64,000 bases of DNA from VRUE01 sp963704505 (GTDB lineage: Bacteria > Actinomycetota > Thermoleophilia > Solirubrobacterales > 70-9). Where the stretch lies: assembly GCA_963704505.1 (NCBI GenBank), contig OY969912.1, positions 310,001-374,000 on the forward strand. Reading direction: 5' to 3'. Under the pieces are notes generated by a model that did no database searches, had not been told where the DNA came from, and was given only the letters and a program-made list of their open reading frames with translations. Of the stretch, positions 19,407-27,061 are shown one piece after another; within the stretch, counting starts at the first letter, position 1; every line of letters begins with the position of its first letter. A program made the translations under genes and the position numbers.

Positions 19407-20261
19407 ATGAGGCTCTCGAGAGGATCAGCTGCCCTGCTGCGCGTCGCCGTCGGATTCGGCCTCGCCTTCATCTACATCCCGCTGGTGGTGCTCGCGGTGT
19501 ATGCCTTCAACGCCAGCAACATCCTCGAATGGCCGCCTCCCGGCCTCACCCTCGACTGGTTCCCGAAGGCGATTCACGAAGAATTCGCCCGCGAGGCGTT
19601 CGTGACCTCGCTGAAGGCCGGGATCGCCGCCACCGCGATCGCCATAGTCCTCGGCACCCTCGCCTCGCTCGCGGTCGCCCGCCACCGCTTCTTCGGCCGC
19701 GAGACGATCTCGTTCCTGGTGATCCTGCCGATCGCGCTGCCGGGAATCGTGACCGGCGTCGCGCTCAGCAACACCTTCACCCAGGTGCTCGGCATCGACC
19801 TCAGCCTCTTCACCGTGATCGTCGGCCACGCGACCTTCTGCATCGTCGTCGTCTACAACAACGTGATCGCCCGCCTGCGCCGCATGTCGGGGTCCCTCGA
19901 GGAGGCCTCTGCGGACCTCGGCGCCGACACCTGGCAGACCTTCCGCCTGGTCACGCTTCCCAACCTGCGCTCGGCCCTGGGAGCCGGGGCTCTGCTCGCC
20001 TTCGCGCTCTCCTTCGACGAGATCATCGTCACCACTTTTACGATCGGCGCCGGCGAAGAAACCCTGCCGATCTGGATCTTCCGCAACCTCTTCCGCCCCC
20101 AGCAGCTGCCGATCGTCAACGCGGTCGCCGTGATCGTCGTCCTGCTGTCGATCATCCCCGTCTACCTGGCCCACCGCCTGACCCGCGAGGTGGGTGGCGC
20201 CACCGGCGGCCGCGGGGCAGCCGGGCCGGCCGAGATCGCCGAGACCACCGCCGCTCCCTGA
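19407..20261 (+). CDS. potC: Spermidine/putrescine ABC permease PotC-type
   Basis: Second permease subunit, 284 residues, six predicted helices, with EAA loop EEASADLGADTWQTFRLVTL. N-terminal YIPLVVLAVYAFNAS is typical of PotC. It completes an operon in the order ATPase, binding protein, permease 1, permease 2. The C-terminal 25 residues are an Ala/Gly-rich tail. No clear terminator was seen before the protease gene 77 bp further on. Confidence 0.9.
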   Translation: MRLSRGSAALLRVAVGFGLAFIYIPLVVLAVYAFNASNILEWPPPGLTLDWFPKAIHEEFAREAFVTSLKAGIAATAIAIVLGTLASLAVARHRFFGRETISFLVILPIALPGIVTGVALSNTFTQVLGIDLSLFTVIVGHATFCIVVVYNNVIARLRRMSGSLEEASADLGADTWQTFRLVTLPNLRSALGAGALLAFALSFDEIIVTTFTIGAGEETLPIWIFRNLFRPQQLPIVNAVAVIVVLLSIIPVYLAHRLTREVGGATGGRGAAGPAEIAETTAAP

Positions 20262-20338
20262 GCGGCCCGCTGCACGCCCTGTCCCGAATTCGGCCGGCGG
20301 CTCAACTCCAAGCGCTCCCCGGCCGATGAAAAACGGCG

Positions 20339-21238
20339 ATGAGAATGCGCTCGCCCCAAGCCGTCGCGGCAACGGTTGCCCTGTGCGCCGTGCTGGTCGT
20401 CGCGATCATGGCCGCCGGCGCCGCCTCGGCGGCGCCTCCCGCGCATCGGGACGGGGCCCAGGCATCGGTCGTCGGGGGCTCGCCCGCCGAGCCCGGGCGC
20501 TTTCCCTTCATGGCCTTCATCGTCGCCTTCAGAGGCAAGGACAGCCTCGCTTGCAGCGGCACCGTCGTCGCCCCCTCGGTCGTCCTAACCGCCGCGCACT
20601 GCGCGGCGAACACGAGCACCGGCGAGACCAACTCGCCCGAAGGCTATTTCGTCGCCACCGGCGCCGTTGACGTCCAATCGCCGGAAGCCCAGATCAGTGC
20701 GGTCACCAGGATCATCTCCTACCCCCACTTCTCCCTCCTCGCCCCGGTCAACGGTTACGGAGACGCCGCCCTGCTGCAGCTGGCGACGCCGACCACGGCG
20801 CCCCCGGTTCCGATCGCAACGCGCTCCGACTCGCGGCGCCTGCGCCCGGGAACCCACGCCTTCTTCGCCGGCTGGGGCGAAACGAAATACGGCAGCGGCG
20901 GCACGCCGGCCCTGCTCTGGGCCCGCACGGTGGTCGAGGGCATCCATTGCGAAGGCCTGCGCGGGCGCCTCTGCGCGATCGACTTCCCCAAGGCGGCGAC
21001 CTCCACCTGTCACGGCGACTCGGGCGGCCCGCTGCTCGCCGCCGACAACAGCGGCCGCGGGCTGATCGAGATCGCGATCACCTCCGCCGGCTTCGGCAAA
21101 TGCACCCCCCGCCGCCCACAGCTCTTCCAGCGCACCGACGTCATCTCCCACTGGCTCCGAGTCCACATCCGCAAGCTCCAGAGCACCGCCGGCACGACCA
21201 CCCCCGCAGTGCCCACCGCGGCCCCGGCTTCGCCATAA
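20339..21238 (+). CDS. Secreted trypsin-like serine protease
   Basis: S1 family protease of 299 residues. A signal peptide (about 7-32) and short propeptide precede VVGG at 44-47, the classic activated N-terminus. The catalytic triad is complete: His87 (LTAAHC), Asp142 (GDAALLQL) and Ser228 (CHGDSGGP). Cysteines flanking His and Ser suggest the usual disulfides. The C-terminus is a Thr/Ala/Pro-rich tail. The stop codon TAA is inside the first copy of a 27-bp repeat (21227 onward), so the last residues (ASP) are encoded by the repeat, suggesting the element arrived at or near the gene's end. ATG 20339 or 20345 are both possible starts, with no strong ribosome site. Confidence 0.9.
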   Translation: MRMRSPQAVAATVALCAVLVVAIMAAGAASAAPPAHRDGAQASVVGGSPAEPGRFPFMAFIVAFRGKDSLACSGTVVAPSVVLTAAHCAANTSTGETNSPEGYFVATGAVDVQSPEAQISAVTRIISYPHFSLLAPVNGYGDAALLQLATPTTAPPVPIATRSDSRRLRPGTHAFFAGWGETKYGSGGTPALLWARTVVEGIHCEGLRGRLCAIDFPKAATSTCHGDSGGPLLAADNSGRGLIEIAITSAGFGKCTPRRPQLFQRTDVISHWLRVHIRKLQSTAGTTTPAVPTAAPASP

Positions 21239-21307
21239 ACCGCCATCTCCTCAGCTTCGCCATAAACCGCCATCTCCTCAGCTTCGCCATAAACCACCTC
21301 CTCCTCC
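21227..21307. repeat. Three tandem 27-bp repeats
   Basis: Two perfect 27-bp copies (21227-21253, 21254-21280) and a third diverging after 15 bases (21281-21307), then the start of a fourth (GCTTCG at 21308). All copies start GCTTCGCCATAAAC. Being 27 bp, the array reads as a 9-residue repeat on both strands: EAEEMAVYG on the reverse and FAINRHLLS on the forward. The first copy supplies the stop of the serine protease. The same core occurs inside the FAD oxidase gene near 3330. No spacers between copies, so not CRISPR. Confidence 0.85.
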
Positions 21308-21392
21308 GCTTCGCGTCCGGGGCGGTGGCAATCGGCGACTGAGCGCCGCTCGCAGAGAGTCAGATCGTGATGCTCGCTAAACGGTTCTCCAG

Positions 21393-21614
21393 AGGGTGGA
21401 CCCTCGGCCGCCTGATGTTCAGGTCGTACACCACCCCGCTATGCGGGAAAGCTGCGACCTGAACCGGTGCTCCGGGCCGAATGCCGCTTCAGACTTGACG
21501 CCCGGAGGGTCGGCTGGCGCTCCGAACGCTTGTACTTCTGGGGCGGGCGGCCCACTGGCAGCCCCCCACTCTCCACCCCAGCAAGTTGAGTGAGGAGGGG
21601 CAGCCGACCCTCCG
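21393..21614. repeat. Cluster of three inverted repeats between convergent genes
   Basis: Three nested symmetric elements. GAGGGT/ACCCTC lies at about 21393-21406. A perfect 10-bp stem GTTCAGGTCG (21417-21426) with CGACCTGAAC (21455-21464) encloses a second stem CCCGC/GCGGG with a 3-nt loop. A perfect 14-bp pair CGGAGGGTCGGCTG (21503-21516) with CAGCCGACCCTCCG (21601-21614) encloses 84 nt. The last ends 11 bp beyond the stop of the carboxylase gene. No T-runs follow, so these are not standard intrinsic terminators. They may be Rho-independent end-protecting structures, a small miniature element, or a structured RNA. Confidence 0.7.
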
Positions 21615-21625
21615 ACCGCCTGGAC

Positions 21626-23194
21626 CTAAAGCGGGATGTTCCCGTGCTTGCGCTTCGGCTGCGCGACCCGCTTGCTCTGCAGCATCCGCAGCGCACGGAC
21701 CAGCTTCGGCCGGGTCTGGCGCGGCTCGATCACGTCGTCGATGTAGCCACGCTCGGCGGCCGAGTACGGATTGGCGAAGTGGGCTTTGTAGTCGTCGATC
21801 AGCTTCTGGCGGCGCTCGTCGGGCGTCGGCGAGGTGGCGATGTCTTTGCGGTAGATGATGTTGACCGCGCCCTCGGGGCCCATCACGGCGATCTCGGCGG
21901 TCGGCCAGGCGACGTTGTAGTCGGCCAGCATGTGCTTCGAGTTCATCACGTCGTAGGCGCCGCCGTAGGCCTTGCGGGTGACGACCGTGAGCTTCGGCAC
22001 GGTCGCCTCGGTGAAGGCGTAGAGGAGCTTGGCGCCGTGGCGGATGATCCCGTTCCACTCCTGATCGGTCCCGGGCAGGAAGCCGGGGACGTCGGTGAAG
22101 GTGATGATCGGGACGTTGTAGGCGTCGCAGGTGCGGACGAAGCGCGCTGCCTTCTCGGAGGCCTCGATGTCGAGCACGCCCGCCAGGTAGGCCGGCTGGT
22201 TGCCGACGATCCCGACCGGGAAGCCGTCGAGGCGCGAGAAGCCGCAGATGATGTTCTTGGCGAAATGCTCGTGCACCTCGAAGAACTCCTCGTCGTCGAC
22301 GATGCGTGAGACGACGTCGCGCATGTCGTAGGGCTTCGAGGGGTCATCGGGGACGATCGTGTCGAGCTCGTCGTCTTCGCGCTCGGGATCGTCCTCCGGC
22401 TCGAAACGGGGCGGCTGCTCGAGGTTGTTCGAGGGCAGGAAGCTGAGCAGGTGCCGCGCGTCCTCGAGGCAGCTCTCCTCGTCCTCGGAGGCGAAGTGGG
22501 CGACGCCCGACTTGGTGTTGTGGCTCATCGCGCCGCCGAGCTCCTCGAACTCGACCTCCTCGCCGGTCACGGTTTTGATCACTTCGGGGCCGGTGATGAA
22601 CATGTGGGAGGTCTCTTTGACCATGAAGATGAAGTCGGTCATCGCCGGCGAGTAGACGGCGCCCCCGGCGCACGGGCCCATGATCAGGCTGATCTGGGGG
22701 ATCACCCCCGAGCACTGGACGTTGCGGACGAAGACGTCCCCGTAGGCGCCGAGGCTGACCACGCCCTCCTGGATGCGGGCTCCGCCGGAGTCGTTGATCC
22801 CGACCACCGGCGCCCCGACCTGCGCGGCGAGGTCCATCACCTTGCACATCTTCTCCGCCATCACCTCGCCGAGGCTGCCGCCGAAGACGGTGAAGTCCTG
22901 TGAGAAGACGAAGACCGTGCGGCCTTCGATCGTGCCGTGGCCGGTGACCACCGCGTCGCCCCAGGGCCGCCGCTTCTGCATCTCGAAGTCGTAGGTGCGG
23001 TGCCGCACGAAGGTGTCGAGCTCCTCGAAGGACCCGGGGTCGAGCAGCTTCTCGACCCGCTCGCGGGCGGTCATCTTGCCCTTCGCGTGCTGTTTCTCGA
23101 CCGACTCCTCGGAGGCCGAGTTGATCGCGGCCTCGCGCAGCTCGCGCAGGTAGGCGAGCTTCTCGTCGTGGGTTTCGGGGTTTCTCTCGCGCAT
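21626..23194 (-). CDS. Acyl-CoA (propionyl-CoA) carboxylase beta subunit
   Basis: Carboxyltransferase of about 522 residues, biotin-dependent, transferring CO2 from biotin to propionyl- or acetyl-CoA. It has the two crotonase-like halves of the family: N-terminal TARERVEKLLDPGSFEELD, GGSLGEVMAEKM, INDSGGARIQEGVVSL and GPCAGGAVYSPA; C-terminal VDDEEFFEVHEHFAKNIICGF, DVPGFLPGTDQEW, RKAYGGAYDVM and WPTAEIAVMGPEGAVNI. I chose ATG 23194 (MRERNPETHDEK) over the longer frame to 23227. Nearby methylmalonyl-CoA mutase on the same strand suggests propionyl-CoA as substrate. The biotin-carrying alpha chain is not in the window. Confidence 0.95.
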   Translation of the reverse strand: MRERNPETHDEKLAYLRELREAAINSASEESVEKQHAKGKMTARERVEKLLDPGSFEELDTFVRHRTYDFEMQKRRPWGDAVVTGHGTIEGRTVFVFSQDFTVFGGSLGEVMAEKMCKVMDLAAQVGAPVVGINDSGGARIQEGVVSLGAYGDVFVRNVQCSGVIPQISLIMGPCAGGAVYSPAMTDFIFMVKETSHMFITGPEVIKTVTGEEVEFEELGGAMSHNTKSGVAHFASEDEESCLEDARHLLSFLPSNNLEQPPRFEPEDDPEREDDELDTIVPDDPSKPYDMRDVVSRIVDDEEFFEVHEHFAKNIICGFSRLDGFPVGIVGNQPAYLAGVLDIEASEKAARFVRTCDAYNVPIITFTDVPGFLPGTDQEWNGIIRHGAKLLYAFTEATVPKLTVVTRKAYGGAYDVMNSKHMLADYNVAWPTAEIAVMGPEGAVNIIYRKDIATSPTPDERRQKLIDDYKAHFANPYSAAERGYIDDVIEPRQTRPKLVRALRMLQSKRVAQPKRKHGNIPL

Positions 23195-23244
23195 CAGCCG
23201 CGGGAGTCTATTTGCGCCGCGCCGCACTTGCCCTCAAACGCGAA

Positions 23245-23268
23245 GAGGGCCCGCTCTCGCGGACCCTC
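23245..23268 (-). terminator. GNRA-capped hairpin after the repeat-protein gene
   Basis: Read on the reverse strand, GAGGGTCCGC and GCGGGCCCTC form a 10-bp stem with one G-U pair and a GAGA tetraloop, followed by TTCGCGTTT. It lies about 30 bp past the stop at 23299 and upstream of the carboxylase start, so it probably ends the mutase-small protein-repeat protein transcript. Confidence 0.7.
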
Positions 23269-23298
23269 CAAGGCCTCCCAGGCTTTGACGCGCGGCGC

Positions 23299-24015
23299 CT
23301 AGATTTCGGCGCAGATCGCGAAGGCTGTGACTGACCAGGGTTCGGTCTCCGCTGCAACCTCGCGGGCACCGACGTACCAGCCGGTCCGCTTTCCTTCGGG
23401 GTTGAGCGACGGACCGGACTCCGAGACGACGACGTTGACTTTGGCGCCGTTGATGCGGGCGCCGCCACCGGTGACCTCCTTGCCGGGCGGGCAGGCTGCG
23501 GTCACTTCCTTGGCGTCGGTGGGGTTCGATTCGCTGTCTTTGGTTTCGTAGGAGATGTTCTTGATCAGCTGCGCGTAGAAGCCGGCGGCGATTTTTTCGG
23601 CGGTGATCGATTCTTTGGCGAGCTTGCCGGTCTCGACCGCGTTGGCGCCGAGCTTGTCCTTGCCGACCGCGCTGTTCGCGAGTTTGGCTTCGGTGACGCT
23701 CAGGTCCTTGATCTTCGCCGAGGTGACGACGCTGCCGCCGAGGTTGTTCGAGCGCACCGCGGCTTCGGAGAGCTTGGCGTTGCCGACCGCGCCGTTGGCG
23801 ATCTTCGAGCCGATCACCGCGCCGTTGACGAGCTTGGCGGCGTTGACGCTGGCGTTCTTCAGTTTGGCCGTCGTCACCGCGCCGTTGGCGATGTTCTTGG
23901 TCTTGACCGAGTTCTTCGCCAGGCCGGCCGCGTAGGCGGCGCCACTCAGGGCGACGAACAGGGCGATGCAGGAGATGACGGTCGACGGGGTCAGATGCTT
24001 CTTAAGACGATCCAC
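23299..24015 (-). CDS. Secreted protein with A-K-L repeats
   Basis: Exported protein of 238 residues: short basic N-terminus, hydrophobic signal segment (ISCIALFVALSGAAYAA), then about ten imperfect repeats of roughly 9-11 residues of the type NGAVxxAKLxN/SVxxAKLAN from about 35 to 140. A C-terminal globular part has conserved cysteines (ACPPGKEVTGGGARI and AICAEI). The regular Asn/Gly/Ala/Leu pattern suggests a beta-helical or trimeric-stalk rod carrying a head domain, a plausible surface filament. GTG start at 24015. It follows the small gene by 27 bp on the same strand. No known enzymatic motif, so I assign no function. Confidence 0.75.
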   Translation of the reverse strand: MDRLKKHLTPSTVISCIALFVALSGAAYAAGLAKNSVKTKNIANGAVTTAKLKNASVNAAKLVNGAVIGSKIANGAVGNAKLSEAAVRSNNLGGSVVTSAKIKDLSVTEAKLANSAVGKDKLGANAVETGKLAKESITAEKIAAGFYAQLIKNISYETKDSESNPTDAKEVTAACPPGKEVTGGGARINGAKVNVVVSESGPSLNPEGKRTGWYVGAREVAAETEPWSVTAFAICAEI

Positions 24016-24042
24016 GGTTTCGGTGCTCGCTTTCCGCGCCGC

Positions 24043-24258
24043 TCAGGCGCTGGTGAATGGCCGCTTCTGCGGCTCTGCCAGGTGATCGAGGATCGCTTCC
24101 AGGTCGCGTTCGCTGAGGCCGAGGTCCTCCTCGGCCTGAATCGCGACGCGGGTGCCGAAACCCTTCTCCGCCATCGTGATCCGCACCCCGTCGAGGGGCT
24201 TGATCAACTCGGACAGCTCGGGCTCGGACTTCATCAGGGTGCGCGATGCCTCGACCAT
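24043..24258 (-). CDS. Small conserved-looking protein of unknown function
   Basis: A 71-residue open frame with strong third-position GC, starting ATG 24258. The composition is that of a soluble alpha/beta protein: MKSEPELSELIKPLDGVRIT, then GFGTRVAIQ, and a C-terminal helix LSERDLEAILDHLAE. No signal peptide or membrane segment. It sits 68 bp after the methylmalonyl-CoA mutase gene and 27 bp before the repeat-protein gene, all on the same strand. I do not recognise the family. Confidence 0.7.
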   Translation of the reverse strand: MVEASRTLMKSEPELSELIKPLDGVRITMAEKGFGTRVAIQAEEDLGLSERDLEAILDHLAEPQKRPFTSA

Positions 24259-24326
24259 TGCGACGAAGTTCCACCGGCGCGACGCCGTTCCTTCCGCCTC
24301 AGCGGGCTGGCCGAGCTCTTGCAGGC

Positions 24327-25961
24327 CTAGAAGAAAGCGCCGCCGCGGTACTCGCCGAAAACGTCGCGCATCGCCCCGCAGACCTCGCCGATCGAGGCGT
24401 CGGCGGCGAGCGCAGCGCGGATCGGGTGCATCAGGTTGCCCTCGCCGCGGGCGACGTCGCGCAGCGCGTCGAGCTTCTCGCCGACCGCGGCCTGGTCGCG
24501 GGACTTCTTGAAGGTTTTGAGCCGGGCGAGTTGGCGCTGCTCGGCCTCGGGGTCGACGCGCAGGATGTCGACGTCGTCGACCTCCTCGGTGACGTATTTG
24601 TTGACGCCGACGATGATGTCCTGACCGCTGCGGTACCGCTCGTGGTAGGAGTGGGCGGACTCCTCGATCTCCCGCTGCATGAACTCGAGCGCCTCGACCG
24701 AGCCGCCGAGGTCCTCGACCTTCTCCATCAGCTCGAGGGCGCGTTCTTCGATCTCGTCGGTCAGCGACTCGACGAAGTAGGAGCCGGCGAAGGGGTCGAC
24801 GGTCTCGGCGACGCCGGACTCGTGGGCGAGCACCTGCTGGGTGCGCAGGGCGATCCGCGCCGAGCGCTCGGTGGGCAGCGCCAGGGCCTCGTCGAAGCCG
24901 TTGGTGTGCAGGCTCTGGGTGCCACCGGCGACCGCGGCGAAGCCCTGCAGGGCGACGCGGATGATGTTGACCTCAGGCTGCTGGGCCTGGAGCGTCACGC
25001 CGCCGGTCTGCGTATGGAAGCGGATTTTCATCGAGCTCGGGTTCTCGGCCCCGAAGCGCTCTTTGACCAGTTTCGCCCACATCCGCCGCACCGCCCTGAA
25101 CTTGGCGACCTCCTGGAAGACGTTGTTGTGGCCGTTGAAGAAGAAGGCCAGGCGCGGCGCGAACTCGTCGATCTTCATCCCACGCTCGAGCGCGCCCTCG
25201 ACGTAGGCGATCGCGTTGGAGAGGGTGAAGGCGACCTCCTGGACAGCCGAGCAGCCCTTCTCCCGGATGTGGTAGCCGGAGATCGAGATCGTGTTCCATT
25301 TCGGCACGTTCTGGTGGCAGTACTCGAAGAGGTCGGTGGTCAGCCGCATCGTCGGCTCGGGCGGGTAGATGTAGTTGCCGCGCGCCATGTACTCCTTGAG
25401 CACGTCGTTCTGGACCGTGCCGCGCAGCTTCTCGGAGGGGACGCCCTGTTCCTCGCCGACCAGCTCATAGAGCAGCAGGAGGATTCCCGCCGGAGCGTTG
25501 ATCGTCATCGAGGTGGAGACCGAGTCGAGCGGGATCTGGTCGAAGCAGATCCGCATGTCCTCGATCGTGTCGATCGGGACCCCGGTCCTGCCGACCTCGC
25601 CCTCGCAGAGCGGGTCGTCGGAGTCACGGCCGAGCTGCGTCGGTAGGTCAAAGGCCATCGAGAGCCCGGTCGAACCGTGCTCGATCAGGTACCGGTAGCG
25701 CTCGTTCGTGTCTTCCGGGGTCGCAAAGCCCGCGTACTGGCGCATGGTCCAGAGGCGATCGCGGTACATGCCGTCGTGGATGCCGCGTGTGAACGGCGGC
25801 TCACCCGGCTCGCCGAGGCGCTCCTCGAGGCCGGGAGCGACATCGCTCTCGTCGTAGAGGCGGTCGATTTCGATCCCCGAGTCGGTGAAGACGCGGGGAT
25901 CGTCCGGGCCGACGATCGGCGCGATCGAGCGGTGGGACTCGTCGTCGAGAGGGGTGCTCAT
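24327..25961 (-). CDS. Methylmalonyl-CoA mutase large subunit-type protein
   Basis: Catalytic chain of an acyl-CoA mutase, 544 residues, consisting of the TIM-barrel part only; the cobalamin-binding part must be a separate small subunit (not in the window). Key segments: TRGIHDGMYRDRLWTMRQYAGF, TGLSMAFDLPTQLGRDSD, TSMTINAPAGILL, GTVQNDVLKEYMARGNYIYP and ISISGYHIREKG. The Tyr in RQYAGF and the Arg in ARGNYI are the residues expected for methylmalonyl-CoA rather than isobutyryl-CoA mutase (Phe and Gln). The start ATG 25961 (MSTPLDDES) was chosen; the open frame continues upstream to 27047 but with an Arg/Pro-rich shadow. With the carboxylase downstream it forms the propionyl-CoA to succinyl-CoA route. 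Confidence 0.9.
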   Translation of the reverse strand: MSTPLDDESHRSIAPIVGPDDPRVFTDSGIEIDRLYDESDVAPGLEERLGEPGEPPFTRGIHDGMYRDRLWTMRQYAGFATPEDTNERYRYLIEHGSTGLSMAFDLPTQLGRDSDDPLCEGEVGRTGVPIDTIEDMRICFDQIPLDSVSTSMTINAPAGILLLLYELVGEEQGVPSEKLRGTVQNDVLKEYMARGNYIYPPEPTMRLTTDLFEYCHQNVPKWNTISISGYHIREKGCSAVQEVAFTLSNAIAYVEGALERGMKIDEFAPRLAFFFNGHNNVFQEVAKFRAVRRMWAKLVKERFGAENPSSMKIRFHTQTGGVTLQAQQPEVNIIRVALQGFAAVAGGTQSLHTNGFDEALALPTERSARIALRTQQVLAHESGVAETVDPFAGSYFVESLTDEIEERALELMEKVEDLGGSVEALEFMQREIEESAHSYHERYRSGQDIIVGVNKYVTEEVDDVDILRVDPEAEQRQLARLKTFKKSRDQAAVGEKLDALRDVARGEGNLMHPIRAALAADASIGEVCGAMRDVFGEYRGGAFF

Positions 25962-25987
25962 GGTCGGCGGGAGGATATTGGGGCGGG

Positions 25988-26977
25988 CTAGGCGGCGCCT
26001 GCGAGCCGTTCGCGCCAGCGTTGGAGGATGTCCCCCACCGTCCGCTGGAGGAGAATTCCCGGCTCCCAGCCGATCGTCTCGCGGAGCAGGGTCGGGTCGC
26101 CGAAGACCAGTGCCTGGTCGGTGGGCCTGCGCAGCTCCTCGTCGACGACGGTCGATACCTCCAGCGGCGTCTCCTTCGCCATCGCTTCGATCAGATCCCG
26201 CAGGGAGTGCGGGCGCCCTGAGCAGAGGTTGAAGACCCCGGTCAGGCGTTCGGCGGAGACCCGGGCGAAGGCCCGTGCCGTGTCCCGCACGTCGGTGAAA
26301 TCGCGGCGGGCGTCGATGTTGCCGACCCGGAGCTCCGCAGAGGGTGCGCCCTCGAGCTCGGCGGCGACGATTTGCCTGGCGAAGCCCGAGGCGGCGAAGC
26401 GCTCGGCCTGTCCTGGCCCGATCTGGTTGAAGAGGCGGACGACGGCGATCTGCAGCCCATGCGTTCGCGCGTATTGCCCGGCGAGCACTTCCATCGCCTG
26501 TTTGCTCACGCCGTAGGGATTGACCGGGGCCGGCGGCCGGTCCTCGCGGAAGGGCAGGTCGCCCGGGTCGGCGGGCTCGCCGTACACCTCGCCGGATGAG
26601 ACGCAGGTGAGATGGGTCCCGGGACGGTGCTCGGCGACGGCCTCCAGCAGGTTGAGAGCGCCGAGCGCGTTCGCGTCGAAGGCGGCCGCCGGATCGCGCC
26701 AGCTGGCCGCCACAGAGGCGGAGCCGGCCAGGTTGAGGATCGTGTCCGGCGCCGCGGCCTCTAGGCAGGCCACGATCGATTCGGGCTCGAGCAGGTCGCA
26801 GGCGATTTCTCCGGGCCCGGGGTGGCGGCCGGCGCCGAGCGCGACGAGGCCGGCCGAGGCGGCCGCTTCGAGGACGTGGGAGCCGACGAAACCGCTGGAA
26901 CCGAGCACAAGCAGGCGGGACTCGGCGGGTCCGTGAACCGGAACAAAGGGGGCCGGGGTGGGTTGTGATTGGTGCAT
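25988..26977 (-). CDS. NAD-dependent epimerase/reductase, GDP-deoxymannose reductase-like
   Basis: Extended SDR of about 329 residues: GSSGFVGSHV nucleotide-binding loop, NLAGSASVAASW, SSGEVYGEP and the catalytic YGVSK. The order of these and VVRLFNQIGPGQ fits the Rmd/RmlD-like enzymes that reduce 4-keto sugars of GDP-mannose. Start ATG 26977 is preferred because the longer frame to 27022 adds an unrelated lead. It ends 26 bp before the mutase start and may share its promoter. The product is inferred to be a deoxysugar for wall or capsule glycans. An epimerase role is equally possible. Confidence 0.8.
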   Translation of the reverse strand: MHQSQPTPAPFVPVHGPAESRLLVLGSSGFVGSHVLEAAASAGLVALGAGRHPGPGEIACDLLEPESIVACLEAAAPDTILNLAGSASVAASWRDPAAAFDANALGALNLLEAVAEHRPGTHLTCVSSGEVYGEPADPGDLPFREDRPPAPVNPYGVSKQAMEVLAGQYARTHGLQIAVVRLFNQIGPGQAERFAASGFARQIVAAELEGAPSAELRVGNIDARRDFTDVRDTARAFARVSAERLTGVFNLCSGRPHSLRDLIEAMAKETPLEVSTVVDEELRRPTDQALVFGDPTLLRETIGWEPGILLQRTVGDILQRWRERLAGAA

Positions 26978-27061
26978 GCCGGGAATAACCTTGGCAGCAA
27001 TCGATGTGCCGTAAGTCGCCAATCGGGGCAGCAGGGGGCGGCACCAACGGGAAGGATCCGA

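Noticed and set aside
21227..21307. CRISPR array
   Set aside because: Only three directly adjacent copies with no spacers and no cas genes. It is a tandem repeat.
21239..21625. Insertion sequence remnant
   Set aside because: Inverted repeats are present, but no transposase fragment and no target duplication was recognised. Kept as inverted repeats only.
25962..27047. Upstream extension of the mutase gene to 906 residues
   Set aside because: The extra part is Arg/Pro-rich and overlaps the sugar-reductase gene in another frame. Homology starts just after ATG 25961.
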